Source: Pseudomonas sp. GOM7 (GTDB lineage Bacteria; Pseudomonadota; Gammaproteobacteria; Pseudomonadales; Pseudomonadaceae). From it: a DNA stretch of 64,000 nt. Within the stretch, counting starts at the first letter, position 1, and each line of letters begins with the position of its first letter. Below the pieces are notes generated by a model, which saw only the letters and a program-made list of their open reading frames with translations, was not told the DNA's origin and made no database searches. Both the position numbers and the translations under genes were made by a program. Positions 47,140 through 57,193 of this stretch are shown here, in pieces. The stretch spans positions 620,001-684,000 of the forward strand of contig NZ_CP113519.1 in NCBI RefSeq assembly GCF_026723825.1, written 5' to 3'.

Positions 47140-47949
47140 TTAGACCTGGCTGGCGGCCTGGTGCGTGGCGAGTTGATCGGCCAGGCGCACGAAGGCAGCC
47201 AGATCGAGTTGTTCCGGGCGCAGGCTGCCATCGACGCAGGCGGCCTCGATGGCTTCTGCCGGCAACAATTGCTTGAGGGTGTTGCGCAGGGTCTTGCGCC
47301 GCTGATTGAAGGCCTCGCGCACCACCCGCTCGAGCAGGCGTGAGTCCTGCGCGGGATGCGGCAGTGTCTCGTGCGGCACAAGGCGGACGATGGCCGAGTC
47401 CACCTTGGGTGGCGGGTTGAAGGCGCCTGGGCCGACGTTGAACAGGTGCTCCACCCGGCAGTGGTATTGCACCATGATCGACAGGCGGCCCCAGTCGCCG
47501 CCGCCGGGCTCGGCAGCCAGGCGCTCGACCACTTCCTTCTGCAGCATGAAGTGCATGTCACGGATCAGCGGCGCATTGTCCAGCAGGTGGAAAATCAGCG
47601 GGGTGGAGATGTTGTACGGCAGGTTGCCGACCACGCGCAGGCTGCGCGGTGCTGCGTTGAGGCGAGCAAAGTCGAATTTCAGCGCATCGCCCTGGTTGAG
47701 TGCAAAGCGCGGGTTATCGCCGAACTTGGCCTGCAGGATGGGGATGAGGTCGAGATCCAGTTCGATCACATCGAGCTGTGCACCGCTGCCCAGCAGGCCT
47801 TCGGTCAGGGCGCCCTGGCCTGGACCGATCTCCAGCAGGCGCTCACCTTCCTTGGCGCGAATGGCGCGCAGGATACGGTCGATCACGCCAGCGTCGTGGA
47901 GAAAGTTCTGACCGAAACGCTTGCGCGCGCGGTGTTGGTATTCGGACAT
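47140..47949 (-). CDS. rsmA: 16S rRNA dimethyladenosine transferase
   Basis: 269 residues from ATG 47949, giving [19 protein letters not shown], the canonical start; the frame is open upstream, without support. The SAM-binding [16 protein letters not shown] and the catalytic [10 protein letters not shown] are intact. It dimethylates A1518 and A1519 of 16S rRNA. It belongs to the pdxA-rsmA-apaG-apaH order typical of gammaproteobacteria. A GCTTG repeat lies just upstream (47952). Confidence 0.97.
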   Translation of the reverse strand: MSEYQHRARKRFGQNFLHDAGVIDRILRAIRAKEGERLLEIGPGQGALTEGLLGSGAQLDVIELDLDLIPILQAKFGDNPRFALNQGDALKFDFARLNAAPRSLRVVGNLPYNISTPLIFHLLDNAPLIRDMHFMLQKEVVERLAAEPGGGDWGRLSIMVQYHCRVEHLFNVGPGAFNPPPKVDSAIVRLVPHETLPHPAQDSRLLERVVREAFNQRRKTLRNTLKQLLPAEAIEAACVDGSLRPEQLDLAAFVRLADQLATHQAASQV

Positions 47950-47951
47950 GG

Positions 47952-47988
47952 AGCAGCTCCAGGCTTCAAGCTGCAAGCGCCAAGCAAG
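47952..47988. repeat. GCTTG-type repeat fragment upstream of rsmA
   Basis: GAGCAGCTCCAGGCTTCAAGCTGCAAGCGCC resembles one arm of the repeats at 14345 and 43251. Confidence 0.45.
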
Positions 47989-48122
47989 AGCATAAAGCGA
48001 AAAGGTAAAGGCGAGGATTCTATCAGGTGAGGTCGTCCTAGGCATCCATACAGGACGGGCGTGTCAGTTTGGGGTTTGAAGTGCCTGCATCTAGGCTACA
48101 TCCCTCCTTCGGCCACCCGCTC

Positions 48123-49133
48123 TTAACGTGCCGCGTGTGGCGTGCAGCTTGTGGCTTGCACCATCTGGTAGGCCGTTTCCAGGGCCACCTGCAGGCTGCC
48201 AGTGTCGATCCGCCCCGTGCCCGCCAGGTCGAGAGCGGTGCCGTGATCGACCGAGGTACGGATGATCGGCAGGCCCAGGGTGACGTTCAGCGCCGCGCCG
48301 AACCCCTTGAACTTGAGCACCGGCAGGCCTTGGTCGTGATACATGGCCAGCACGGCGTCGGCCTGTTCGAGATACTTCGGCGTGAACAGGGTATCGGCTG
48401 GCAGCGGGCCGATTAGCTGCATGCCTTCGGCGCGCAAGCGTTGCAGTGTCGGGGTGATGACTTCGATCTCTTCGCGGCCCAGGTGCCCCCCTTCGCCAGC
48501 ATGGGGGTTGAGCCCGCAAACCAGGATGCGTGGCGCAGCGATGCCAAACTTGCTCTGCAGATCGCCATGCAGAATGCGTGTGACTCGTTCCAGGCGCTCG
48601 GCGGTTATGGCCGACGCCACGTCCTTGAGGGGCAGGTGGGTGGTCACCAGAGCCACGCGCAAGCCATGGGTGGCCAGCATCATCACCACCTGCTCGGTGG
48701 CGGTCAGTTCGGCGAGGAACTCGGTATGCCCGGAGAAGGCAATGCCCGCTTCATTGATAACGCCCTTGTGCACCGGCGCGGTGATCATCGCGGCGAATGT
48801 GCCATTCAGACAGCCCTGGCCAGCACGGGTCAGGGTTTGCAGCACGTAGTGGGCGTTGGCCGGGCTCAGTTGGCCGGGCATACACGCTGCGCCCAGTGGC
48901 GTATCCCAGACGTACAGGCTGCCAGCTGGAGCTGGCGCTTGCGGCCAATGACCGGGGCCGACTTCGTGCAACACGATGGCGAGCCCCAGTCGCTCGGCGC
49001 GTTCGCGCAGCAGTTGACGGCTGGCAATCGTGACCAGGGCGGCAGGCTGCGCCTCGCGGGCCAGCAGCAGGCACAGGTCGGGGCCGATGCCGGCGGGCTC
49101 GCCTGGGGTCAGGGCAAAGAGGGGCTGGGTCAT
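48123..49133 (-). CDS. pdxA: 4-hydroxythreonine-4-phosphate dehydrogenase
   Basis: 336 residues. It starts [20 protein letters not shown] and has [41 protein letters not shown] and [16 protein letters not shown], with the metal-binding histidines. It works in pyridoxal phosphate synthesis. The last dozen residues ([10 protein letters not shown]) read through a GCTTG-type repeat, so the normal C-terminus has been replaced or extended. Confidence 0.96.
   Translation of the reverse strand: MTQPLFALTPGEPAGIGPDLCLLLAREAQPAALVTIASRQLLRERAERLGLAIVLHEVGPGHWPQAPAPAGSLYVWDTPLGAACMPGQLSPANAHYVLQTLTRAGQGCLNGTFAAMITAPVHKGVINEAGIAFSGHTEFLAELTATEQVVMMLATHGLRVALVTTHLPLKDVASAITAERLERVTRILHGDLQSKFGIAAPRILVCGLNPHAGEGGHLGREEIEVITPTLQRLRAEGMQLIGPLPADTLFTPKYLEQADAVLAMYHDQGLPVLKFKGFGAALNVTLGLPIIRTSVDHGTALDLAGTGRIDTGSLQVALETAYQMVQATSCTPHAAR
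48134..48165. repeat. GCTTG-type repeat inside the pdxA 3' end
   Basis: GTGGCGTGCAGCTTGTGGCTTGCACC forms a small hairpin and encodes the C-terminal residues of PdxA on the minus strand. Confidence 0.5.
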
Positions 49134-49160
49134 CGCGCTTTCTCGGTGAAGGCAGGGTGG

Positions 49161-49215
49161 CTAGGGTCTGTTGCCGTTTCGTCGCGGCCGTGCGCGAGAC
49201 GGCAACAGACCCTAG
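49161..49215. repeat. Long near-perfect inverted repeat between surA and pdxA
   Basis: Arms of 21 bases beginning CTAGGGTCTGTTGCCG, with one mismatch, around a 13-base GC-rich loop. Without coding content and without a T-run it is more like a REP or transposon-derived repeat than a terminator. Confidence 0.7.
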
Positions 49216-49238
49216 TGTAAGCGCCTTTGGCTCGGGAT

Positions 49239-49267
49239 GAAAAAGCCCGGCACTGGGCCGGGCTCTC
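49239..49267 (-). terminator. Terminator after surA
   Basis: On the minus strand a stem AGCCCGGC/GCCGGGCT is followed by TTTTT, 17 bases past the surA stop. It separates surA from pdxA. Confidence 0.8.
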
Positions 49268-49283
49268 TCGTTGCATGATGTGC

Positions 49284-50576
49284 TTACAGCTTGATCTCGA
49301 CGTAGGCTTCGTCGCGGATCTGGCGCAGCCAGGTCTGCAGTTCCTCGTCGTACTTGCGATTGCGCAGCACGTTGGCGGCCTGTTGCTTGCGGAACTCTTC
49401 GCTGTTGTCGGTAGCGCGGCGTCCCAGCACCTGCAATACATGCCAACCGTAAGGGCTCTTGAACGGCTTGGAAACCTCGCCGCTCGGCGTGTTGTTCATG
49501 ACTTCGCGGAACTCGGGTACCAGCGCGTTCGGGTCGATCCAATTGAGGTCGCCACCATTGAGCGCAGAACCCGGATCTTCGGAGAAATTCTTCGCCAGCT
49601 CAGCGAAGTCTTCCCCAGCGAGGATGCGTTGATAGAGACGTTCTACCAGGCGGCGGGTTTCCGCTTCGCTGCGAATCTCGCTGGGCTTGATCAGGATATG
49701 GCGAACGTGCACCTCATCGCGCACCTGGGTGTCGCCACCCCGTTTCTCGATCAGCTTGAGGATGATGAAACCGCCTGGCGTACGTACCGGCTCGGTGACT
49801 TCGCCGGGTTTCAGTGCGCTGATCATGGTGTCGAAGGGGGGCGGCAGTTGCCCGGCCTTGCGCCAACCCATTTCACCGCCTTCCAGGGCGTTCTCGCTGG
49901 CCGAGCGGGCCACCGCGAGCTGGGCGAAATCGGCGCCTTGCTGCAGTTGCTGATACAGCTCCTGTGCCTGACGTTCGGCGGCTTGAATCTCGCTGGAGGA
50001 GGCGCCTTCAGCCACCGGAATGAGGATATTGGCCAGACGGTATTCCTCCGAGAGTTGCATCTTGCCGAGATCGGAGGCGAGGAAGTTCTGCACTTCCTGA
50101 TCGGTGACCTGGATGCGTTCGGCGACACGGCGCTGACGCACGCGGCTGATGATCATCTCGCGGCGCACCTGATCGCGGGCGTCGGCATAGGACAGACCGT
50201 CGCGTGCCAGCGCTTCACGGAACTGCTCCAGGCTCATGCCATTGCGTTGGGCGATGGTGCCCATGGCCTGGTTCAGCTCCTCGTCGCTGATGCGAACGCC
50301 GGAGCGTTCGCCGATCTGCAACTGGATGTTCTCGATGATCAGGCGTTCGAGCACCTGCTGTTTCAGGACATGCTCTGGCGGCAGGGCCGCACCGCGTTTG
50401 GTGATGGTTTGCTGCACTTCGCGCAGGCGCGCATCGAGTTGGCTCTGCATGACCACGTCGTTGTCGACGATGGCCACGATACGATCCAGCGGGCGCACTT
50501 CGGCATGTGCCGTCGCTGCCAGCAGCGCTGCGCCCAGCAGCAGGGAGCGCAGGCAATCAGTAAGCTTGGTCTTCAC
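49284..50576 (-). CDS. surA: Periplasmic chaperone/peptidyl-prolyl isomerase SurA
   Basis: 430 residues from GTG 50576; a GTG two codons upstream is equally possible. A signal peptide ([19 protein letters not shown]) precedes the SurA N-terminal domain ([20 protein letters not shown]) and two parvulin domains: [11 protein letters not shown] through [21 protein letters not shown], and [13 protein letters not shown] through [18 protein letters not shown]. It escorts outer-membrane proteins such as LptD through the periplasm. Its start overlaps the end of lptD by 20 bases, coupling client and chaperone. Confidence 0.96.
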   Translation of the reverse strand: MKTKLTDCLRSLLLGAALLAATAHAEVRPLDRIVAIVDNDVVMQSQLDARLREVQQTITKRGAALPPEHVLKQQVLERLIIENIQLQIGERSGVRISDEELNQAMGTIAQRNGMSLEQFREALARDGLSYADARDQVRREMIISRVRQRRVAERIQVTDQEVQNFLASDLGKMQLSEEYRLANILIPVAEGASSSEIQAAERQAQELYQQLQQGADFAQLAVARSASENALEGGEMGWRKAGQLPPPFDTMISALKPGEVTEPVRTPGGFIILKLIEKRGGDTQVRDEVHVRHILIKPSEIRSEAETRRLVERLYQRILAGEDFAELAKNFSEDPGSALNGGDLNWIDPNALVPEFREVMNNTPSGEVSKPFKSPYGWHVLQVLGRRATDNSEEFRKQQAANVLRNRKYDEELQTWLRQIRDEAYVEIKL

Positions 50577-53322
50577 GTTCACGGTAACCTTGAATGCCTT
50601 GGTCGAGGAAAGTTTCCACCTTGTTGCCGACAACGCCGCCGAGGCCCTTGAGGACGATCTGCAGGAAGATGCCGCGGTCGGCTTCATCGTTGAGCGACGG
50701 GTTGAGGCTGACTTCGTCGTAGTCGACCCAGTAACGGTTGATCAGGCGCAGCTTCCAGCAGCAACTGTCATACTCGAAGCCAGCGAAGGCCTCCAGGGTG
50801 CGGTTGCGGTTGTAGTCGTACTGCCAGCGCGAGATCACGCTCCACTGCGGCACCAGCGGCCAGATGACGGAGAAGTCATGCTGGCTGATCTTGTAGTAGT
50901 CCTTGATGTAGCCTGGGGTGCCTGGGGTGCCGTAGTCACCACCACCGACCAGCCACTTGCCGCTCGCCTGGTCATAACGAACGGTATCGTTACGGTAGCG
51001 ATAGCCCAGGTTGACCACCTTGTTCGGGTTGTCTTCGGGCTGGTAATGGAACATGGCGCTGCCGGAACTGGTCTTGCGTTGATCCGGATCCCAGTTGAAG
51101 GTGGAGTTCAGGCGCCAGTCGCGGTTGAAACGGTACTGGTATGCGAGTGCGTAGGGAGACACATCTGCCGTGGCATCCTCGCGATCGCGGTAGTCGATGC
51201 CGGGCATCTGTACCTTGCGATCCTCGAAGTAGAAGGCCTGGCCGATGCTGAAACGTTGACGCTCGAAACCGTTCGGCTCGATCCAGCGGCTGGTCACGCC
51301 CAGCGACAGCTTGTTCTCGTCGCCGATGCGATCCTTGCCGCTGAAGCGATTTTCACGCCACAGCGAGTAATAGCTGAAGCTGCTCTCGCCGGTGTCGAAC
51401 ACCGGAATATCGGTCTGATCTTCTTCCGGTACGTACAGGTAAAAGGCGCGGGGCTCCAGGGTCTGGCGGTAGTTCTTGCCGAACAGTTGGGTATTGCGGT
51501 CGAAGTACAGGCCACTGTCGACGCTGAACAGGCCCAGACCGCGGTTCTGGCTGCTGCTGTACTGCTGTTCTTGCAGCAGAGTCGCCTTGCCTTGGCTGTC
51601 CAGGGTCAGGTCATAGTGGGTCTGCATGTACTTGATCTGCGGCTTGATGAAGCCCCAGCTCGAGTTCATCGGCAGGCTCACCGAGGGCTCCAGATGCAGG
51701 CGCTCGCCATTGGCGCGATCCAGGCCCACGACACGGGTGTCATACCAGGGTTGTTCGACGACGCCGTCCTCGTTGATGAAGTTGCCCGAGCGCAGATCAC
51801 GGTCGAACTTCACGTACTCGGTGGCGTAGGCGAAGTTCAGACCGCCCGGCTCGAAGGGCAGCTTGCCGTCCAGAGTGAGCTGCGGCAGGCGGTCATAGGG
51901 CGTGATGTCGGTGATGTTCGCCAGCTCGTAGGCATGCAGGTTCAACCGGGCGGTGTAGCTGTCGCCACGGTAGGTCAGCGTACCGCGCTGGTTGACGTAA
52001 GAATCGTAGGATATGCCCAGGTCGCTGCGCAGATCCTGGAAGTAGTAAGGATCGCTGATGTCGGTGTAGTCGACTTCGGCGAACAGACGCGAGTCGAGCC
52101 CCTGCTTGTGCTGCCAGCTATACATCCAGCGCTGGTCTTCGTATTCGGACTGCAGCTTGCGCTCGTCTTCCTTGTCGTTGAGCCAGGCACCGCCGATCTG
52201 ACCTTCGCTGCTCTTGGTCAGGTAGCGGAACTCGCCTTCCATGAGCAGGCCGCGCTTGGCCATGTAGGTGGGGTAGAGCGTGGCATCGTAGTTCGGCGCC
52301 AGGTTGAAGTAGTAGGGCGTCTGCAGCGAGAAGCCGGTATCGCTCGAGGTGCTGAAACTCGGCGGCAGGAAGCCGGACTGGCGGCGGTCGTCGATCGGGA
52401 AATAGATGTACGGGGTATAGAAGACGGGGAAGTCCTTGACCCGCAGCGTCACGTTGGTGGCGGTGCCGAAGCCGGTGGCCGGGTTCAGGGTGACGTTGTT
52501 GCCCTTCAGGTGCCAGGCGTTGTCGCCCGGCTCGCAACGGGTGTAGGTGCCGTCCTTGAGTCGTACGATGGCGGTTTCTTCGCGCTTGGCGTAGAGCGCA
52601 CTGCCGCGCACGTGAGCCTTGTGCAGCACGTACTCGGCGTTGTCGATCTTGGCTTCGCCGTTGTCCAGTTGCAGTTCGGCGCGGTCACCGACCACCAGCA
52701 TGCCCTTGTCGCGCAGGCGCACATTGCCGACCAGCTCGCCACGGTTCTCGGCCTGGTGCAGGCTGGCCTCGTCGGCCTCGACCTGCATGCCGGACTGGCG
52801 CAGCACCACGTCACCGGCCAGCGTGGCGACCTGTTGCTCCTGCTCGTAGCGCGAGGCCTTGGCGGACACGAACATTGGCGACTCGTCCAGAGGCGTGGTG
52901 TCGTCCATGCCCGGGCGCAGCGGCTCAACATAGGCTCCGGCGCAGTAAGGGCCGGCTTCGGCCAGTTGCGCGGCGGTCAGCTTGTCGCGTGGCACCCAGT
53001 CGAGGTGGCTGTAGTCGGCGCTGCGCGAGGCGAGGGCGCGGCCCTTGCTCTCGGTCACCAGGGTGGGAGCGGCTTCCTGCTTGGCGCTTGCGGTTGTCTG
53101 CGTAGTGCCGGTGCTCACACTGCTCTGGCTGTGCACAGGGCGTGGCGGCAGGGAACTGGCGGCGGTTTTAGGCGCACAGGCCCAGCCACCGCTCGGCGAG
53201 GCCGAGCAATCGTACTGCTCGGCAGCGAACGTCTGTAAGCTGAAGGCAGGCTGTAAGGCCAGGAGGCTGCCGGTCACCAGCAGCGGGAACTTCTTGCGGA
53301 ACGCGGGGTGTTTTACTGCCAT
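50557..53322 (-). CDS. lptD: LPS-assembly protein LptD
   Basis: 921 residues from ATG 53322 ([11 protein letters not shown]), with a signal peptide ending near QTFAAEQ. The N-terminal beta-jellyroll holds [21 protein letters not shown] and [15 protein letters not shown]; the rest is the large barrel. Four cysteines in the expected places (two near residue 35-45 and the neighbouring pair in DSCCWKL near the C-terminus) allow the disulfide pattern known from E. coli. It inserts LPS in the outer leaflet together with LptE. It is divergent from amgK. Confidence 0.97.
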   Translation of the reverse strand: MAVKHPAFRKKFPLLVTGSLLALQPAFSLQTFAAEQYDCSASPSGGWACAPKTAASSLPPRPVHSQSSVSTGTTQTTASAKQEAAPTLVTESKGRALASRSADYSHLDWVPRDKLTAAQLAEAGPYCAGAYVEPLRPGMDDTTPLDESPMFVSAKASRYEQEQQVATLAGDVVLRQSGMQVEADEASLHQAENRGELVGNVRLRDKGMLVVGDRAELQLDNGEAKIDNAEYVLHKAHVRGSALYAKREETAIVRLKDGTYTRCEPGDNAWHLKGNNVTLNPATGFGTATNVTLRVKDFPVFYTPYIYFPIDDRRQSGFLPPSFSTSSDTGFSLQTPYYFNLAPNYDATLYPTYMAKRGLLMEGEFRYLTKSSEGQIGGAWLNDKEDERKLQSEYEDQRWMYSWQHKQGLDSRLFAEVDYTDISDPYYFQDLRSDLGISYDSYVNQRGTLTYRGDSYTARLNLHAYELANITDITPYDRLPQLTLDGKLPFEPGGLNFAYATEYVKFDRDLRSGNFINEDGVVEQPWYDTRVVGLDRANGERLHLEPSVSLPMNSSWGFIKPQIKYMQTHYDLTLDSQGKATLLQEQQYSSSQNRGLGLFSVDSGLYFDRNTQLFGKNYRQTLEPRAFYLYVPEEDQTDIPVFDTGESSFSYYSLWRENRFSGKDRIGDENKLSLGVTSRWIEPNGFERQRFSIGQAFYFEDRKVQMPGIDYRDREDATADVSPYALAYQYRFNRDWRLNSTFNWDPDQRKTSSGSAMFHYQPEDNPNKVVNLGYRYRNDTVRYDQASGKWLVGGGDYGTPGTPGYIKDYYKISQHDFSVIWPLVPQWSVISRWQYDYNRNRTLEAFAGFEYDSCCWKLRLINRYWVDYDEVSLNPSLNDEADRGIFLQIVLKGLGGVVGNKVETFLDQGIQGYREREDQAY

Positions 53323-53396
53323 CTTGTTAGTCCGGGCTTCCTGCGCGCTACCGGCCCAGGGGCCGCACGCCTCTCGATGGGCTGAAAAAGATGCTG

Positions 53397-53402
53397 GATA
53401 AT
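53397..53402 (+). promoter_or_regulatory. Candidate -10 element upstream of amgK
   Basis: GATAAT lies 44 bases before the amgK start in the spacer divergent from lptD. The -35 at 17 bases (TCGATG) is poor. Confidence 0.3.
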
Positions 53403-53446
53403 AAAGCATGACCCGCGCAACGGCTAGCGCCGTCGGAGACCCCTTG

Positions 53447-55140
<1,694 letters not shown>

Positions 55141-55902
55141 GTGTTGTGGCCGGCGACCCTGCTGGGGGCCGCGGCCGGGCTGGCGCTGGCCAGCATTCCC
55201 GGCGCGCTGCTGGGCTGCCTGCTCGGCCAGGTGCTGGATCGGCGCCTGCGTCTGCATGGCTGGGCCAACCTGCGCGAGCGCCTGGGCTGGCGTCCGGCGC
55301 CGACGGATGATGACCTGTTGTTCCTGATGCTCGGGCGCCTGGCCAAGAGCAATGGTCGAGTGCTGCAGAGCCATATCCAGCAGGCCCGTTCGGAAATGCA
55401 GCGCCTGGGACTGAATGTCGACGCGCAGCGTCGTGCCATCGACGCCTTCGCCCGTGGCAAGACCGCGCGTGACAACCTGCGCGTGCCCTTGCAGCGCCAA
55501 CGCGAGCGAGCCGAGGCATTGCTGCGTGCCTGCTGGCGCATGGCCTGGGTCGATGGCCGGGTAGCGCCCGACGAGCATGAGCTGATCCTGCTCTGGGGCA
55601 AGTGGCTGGGTTGGGAGACGGCCGCGCTGGAACGCCTGAACGAGGAGTACGCGCCCAAGCGCAGTCAGCAGCCGGCACCCTCGGGGGGCAGCTATCAGCA
55701 GGCCCTGCAGTTGCTGGGGGTCAGCGAGAGCAGCGAGCCCGAGCAGATCAAGCGTGCCTACCGGCGCTTGCTCAGCCGCCATCACCCGGACAAGCTGGCC
55801 GGCTCGGGTGCCTCGGCCGAGCGCATTCGCGAGGCGACCGAAACTACGCGGCAACTGCATCAGGCCTATGCGCTGATTCGGCAGCGCCGGGGTATGCGTT
55901 AG
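55141..55902 (+). CDS. TerB/DjlA-type co-chaperone with C-terminal J domain
   Basis: 253 residues from a GTG directly after the murU TAG; GGAGG lies 9 bases upstream. An N-terminal hydrophobic glycine-rich segment (LLGAAAGLALASIPGALLGCLLG) resembles the transmembrane helix of DjlA, followed by a TerB-like helical domain (about 55-165, ACWRMAWVDGRVAPDEHELI) and a J domain at about 185-253 with the HPD motif in SRHHPDKLAG. It stimulates DnaK at the inner membrane. Its stop codon lies in the first bases of MITE-like copy B. Confidence 0.85.
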   Translation: MLWPATLLGAAAGLALASIPGALLGCLLGQVLDRRLRLHGWANLRERLGWRPAPTDDDLLFLMLGRLAKSNGRVLQSHIQQARSEMQRLGLNVDAQRRAIDAFARGKTARDNLRVPLQRQRERAEALLRACWRMAWVDGRVAPDEHELILLWGKWLGWETAALERLNEEYAPKRSQQPAPSGGSYQQALQLLGVSESSEPEQIKRAYRRLLSRHHPDKLAGSGASAERIREATETTRQLHQAYALIRQRRGMR

Positions 55903-56052
55903 CAGGCCGTTGAAAAACGTAGGCGAGGCAGGCAAGGCAAGGCAAGGCAAAAACAGCCGAAAAAGCGCAGTTTACGCGCTGTAAATGAGCATTTTGAGGC
56001 TGTTTTTAACGCAGTATTGCCAACGCAGGTAGTTTTTCAACAGCCTGTTAGA
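55899..56052 (+). mobile_element. MITE-like element, copy B
   Basis: 154 bases between TTAGCAGGCCGTTGAAAAAC and the complement of TAACAGGCTGTTGAAAAACT. The core has TTTACGCGCTGTAAATGAGC and GGCTGTTTTTAACGCAGTATT. A short GGCAA tandem (GGCAAGGCAAGGCAAGGCAA) lies in its left part. It is the smallest full copy and lacks the module shared by A and C. It supplies the stop of the DnaJ-domain gene. Confidence 0.8.
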
Positions 56053-56087
56053 GGTCGCGCCGACCTGGCTACGGGGCAATAGTTGCG

Positions 56088-57077
56088 CTAGCTGCCACTG
56101 GCGCGGATATGCAGTTTCAGCCAGCCGCGCAGGCGCCGGAAGAGTTGTTCCTCCTGCACCGGCAGGTTGCCCGGCAAGGCTTTCATCGCTACCTGTATAT
56201 AGACGGGCAGCTTGGCACGCTTGCTGGCATTCAGGCGGCGTCCGGCTGCCTGGCGGTCGTCGGCGCGTTCCTCGTAGTAGAAGTCGCCGGTGGCCACCGG
56301 CAATTTCGCCACCAGTTCATCCAGAGGCGGAGTGAAGCCAGCCGGTACTTCGGAAGAAACCAGCAGCAGATTGTGCAGGTTATCCGGCTTGCGCTCGTTG
56401 AGATAGCGCATGGCCCAGTAGGCGCCGCTGCCATGGCCCAGCAGGACGATCTCCTTGGCTTGCCGCTCGGCGGCAAAGGCGACGGCTGCCTCGATGCGCG
56501 CCATCACCCGTTGCGCGTGGGCCTCGCGACGTTGTTCCGGGCTGGGCACGGCAGGCTCGTCTGCTGCTGGCGTTGCGGGCGCGTCCTGTGCTGGCGCTTC
56601 TTGGGTGGCGGGCGTTTCCTCGGCAGGCTGCGCCGTTGCCGGGGACGTTTCGGCGGGCGCTGTGCTGCGCGGTGGCAGTGGGTCGCCATCCGGGTCGGGC
56701 AGGGTCAGGCTCAGGCTGTGCCAGCCGGCGTCGGGCAGTTTGCGTCGCAGTGGGCCGATGACAGTGGCTTCGTCGGCATTCTCCACATCACCGGGCAGGA
56801 GAATCACCACGCCCTCGGGATCGCCGACATTGGCTGGCAGCCACAGGGCGAGGAAGCTTTCATCCTGAGCCTTGAGCATCTGCTGTTCGCGCTTGTCCAG
56901 GCGCTGCTCCAGCGCCTGCGCTTCGAGCACGCTACGCTCGGGTAGCCCTGGGCGCTCCTCGCTGGTCGGCGCTGGGTTCTCGCTGGCTGGCGCAGTGGTG
57001 TCGGCAGGCTCTTCGGCCCAGGCCATGGCCGCGAGCAGCAGGCTGAAGCCGAACAGGGCAGCAGAGGTGGGGCGCAT
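56088..57077 (-). CDS. DUF3530 family alpha/beta-hydrolase-like exported protein
   Basis: 329 residues from ATG 57077 (GGAG 8 bases upstream; the ATG three codons earlier is too close). A signal peptide (AALFGFSLLLAAMAWAEE) is followed by a hydrolase-like fold: GVVILLPGDVENADE, GWHSLSLTLPDP, and EIVLLGHGSGAYWAMRYL near 215. At the nucleophile elbow the usual GHSxG reads GHGSG, so the serine is not in the standard place. Residues about 145-185 are a linker of Ala, Pro, Glu and Thr. It is probably periplasmic. It is encoded between the DnaJ-domain gene and agtS on the other strand. The function is unknown. Confidence 0.78.
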   Translation of the reverse strand: MRPTSAALFGFSLLLAAMAWAEEPADTTAPASENPAPTSEERPGLPERSVLEAQALEQRLDKREQQMLKAQDESFLALWLPANVGDPEGVVILLPGDVENADEATVIGPLRRKLPDAGWHSLSLTLPDPDGDPLPPRSTAPAETSPATAQPAEETPATQEAPAQDAPATPAADEPAVPSPEQRREAHAQRVMARIEAAVAFAAERQAKEIVLLGHGSGAYWAMRYLNERKPDNLHNLLLVSSEVPAGFTPPLDELVAKLPVATGDFYYEERADDRQAAGRRLNASKRAKLPVYIQVAMKALPGNLPVQEEQLFRRLRGWLKLHIRASGS

Positions 57078-57193
57078 CGGCAGCATCTCCAGAGGCGAAT
57101 GCCATGAGCCTAATGCGAGACGATGTTTTTGTCAGGCGTACAGACCCCGACTGGGGTAACTTAGCGCGTCGCATCAGCAGAACCCTTTCGCGC

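Noticed and set aside
50236..53238. A 1000-codon open frame on the plus strand opposite lptD and the end of surA
   Set aside because: It is the shadow of high-GC coding sequence; its translation is rich in Ala, Val, Gln and Gly without any domain, and the minus strand carries clear lptD and surA.
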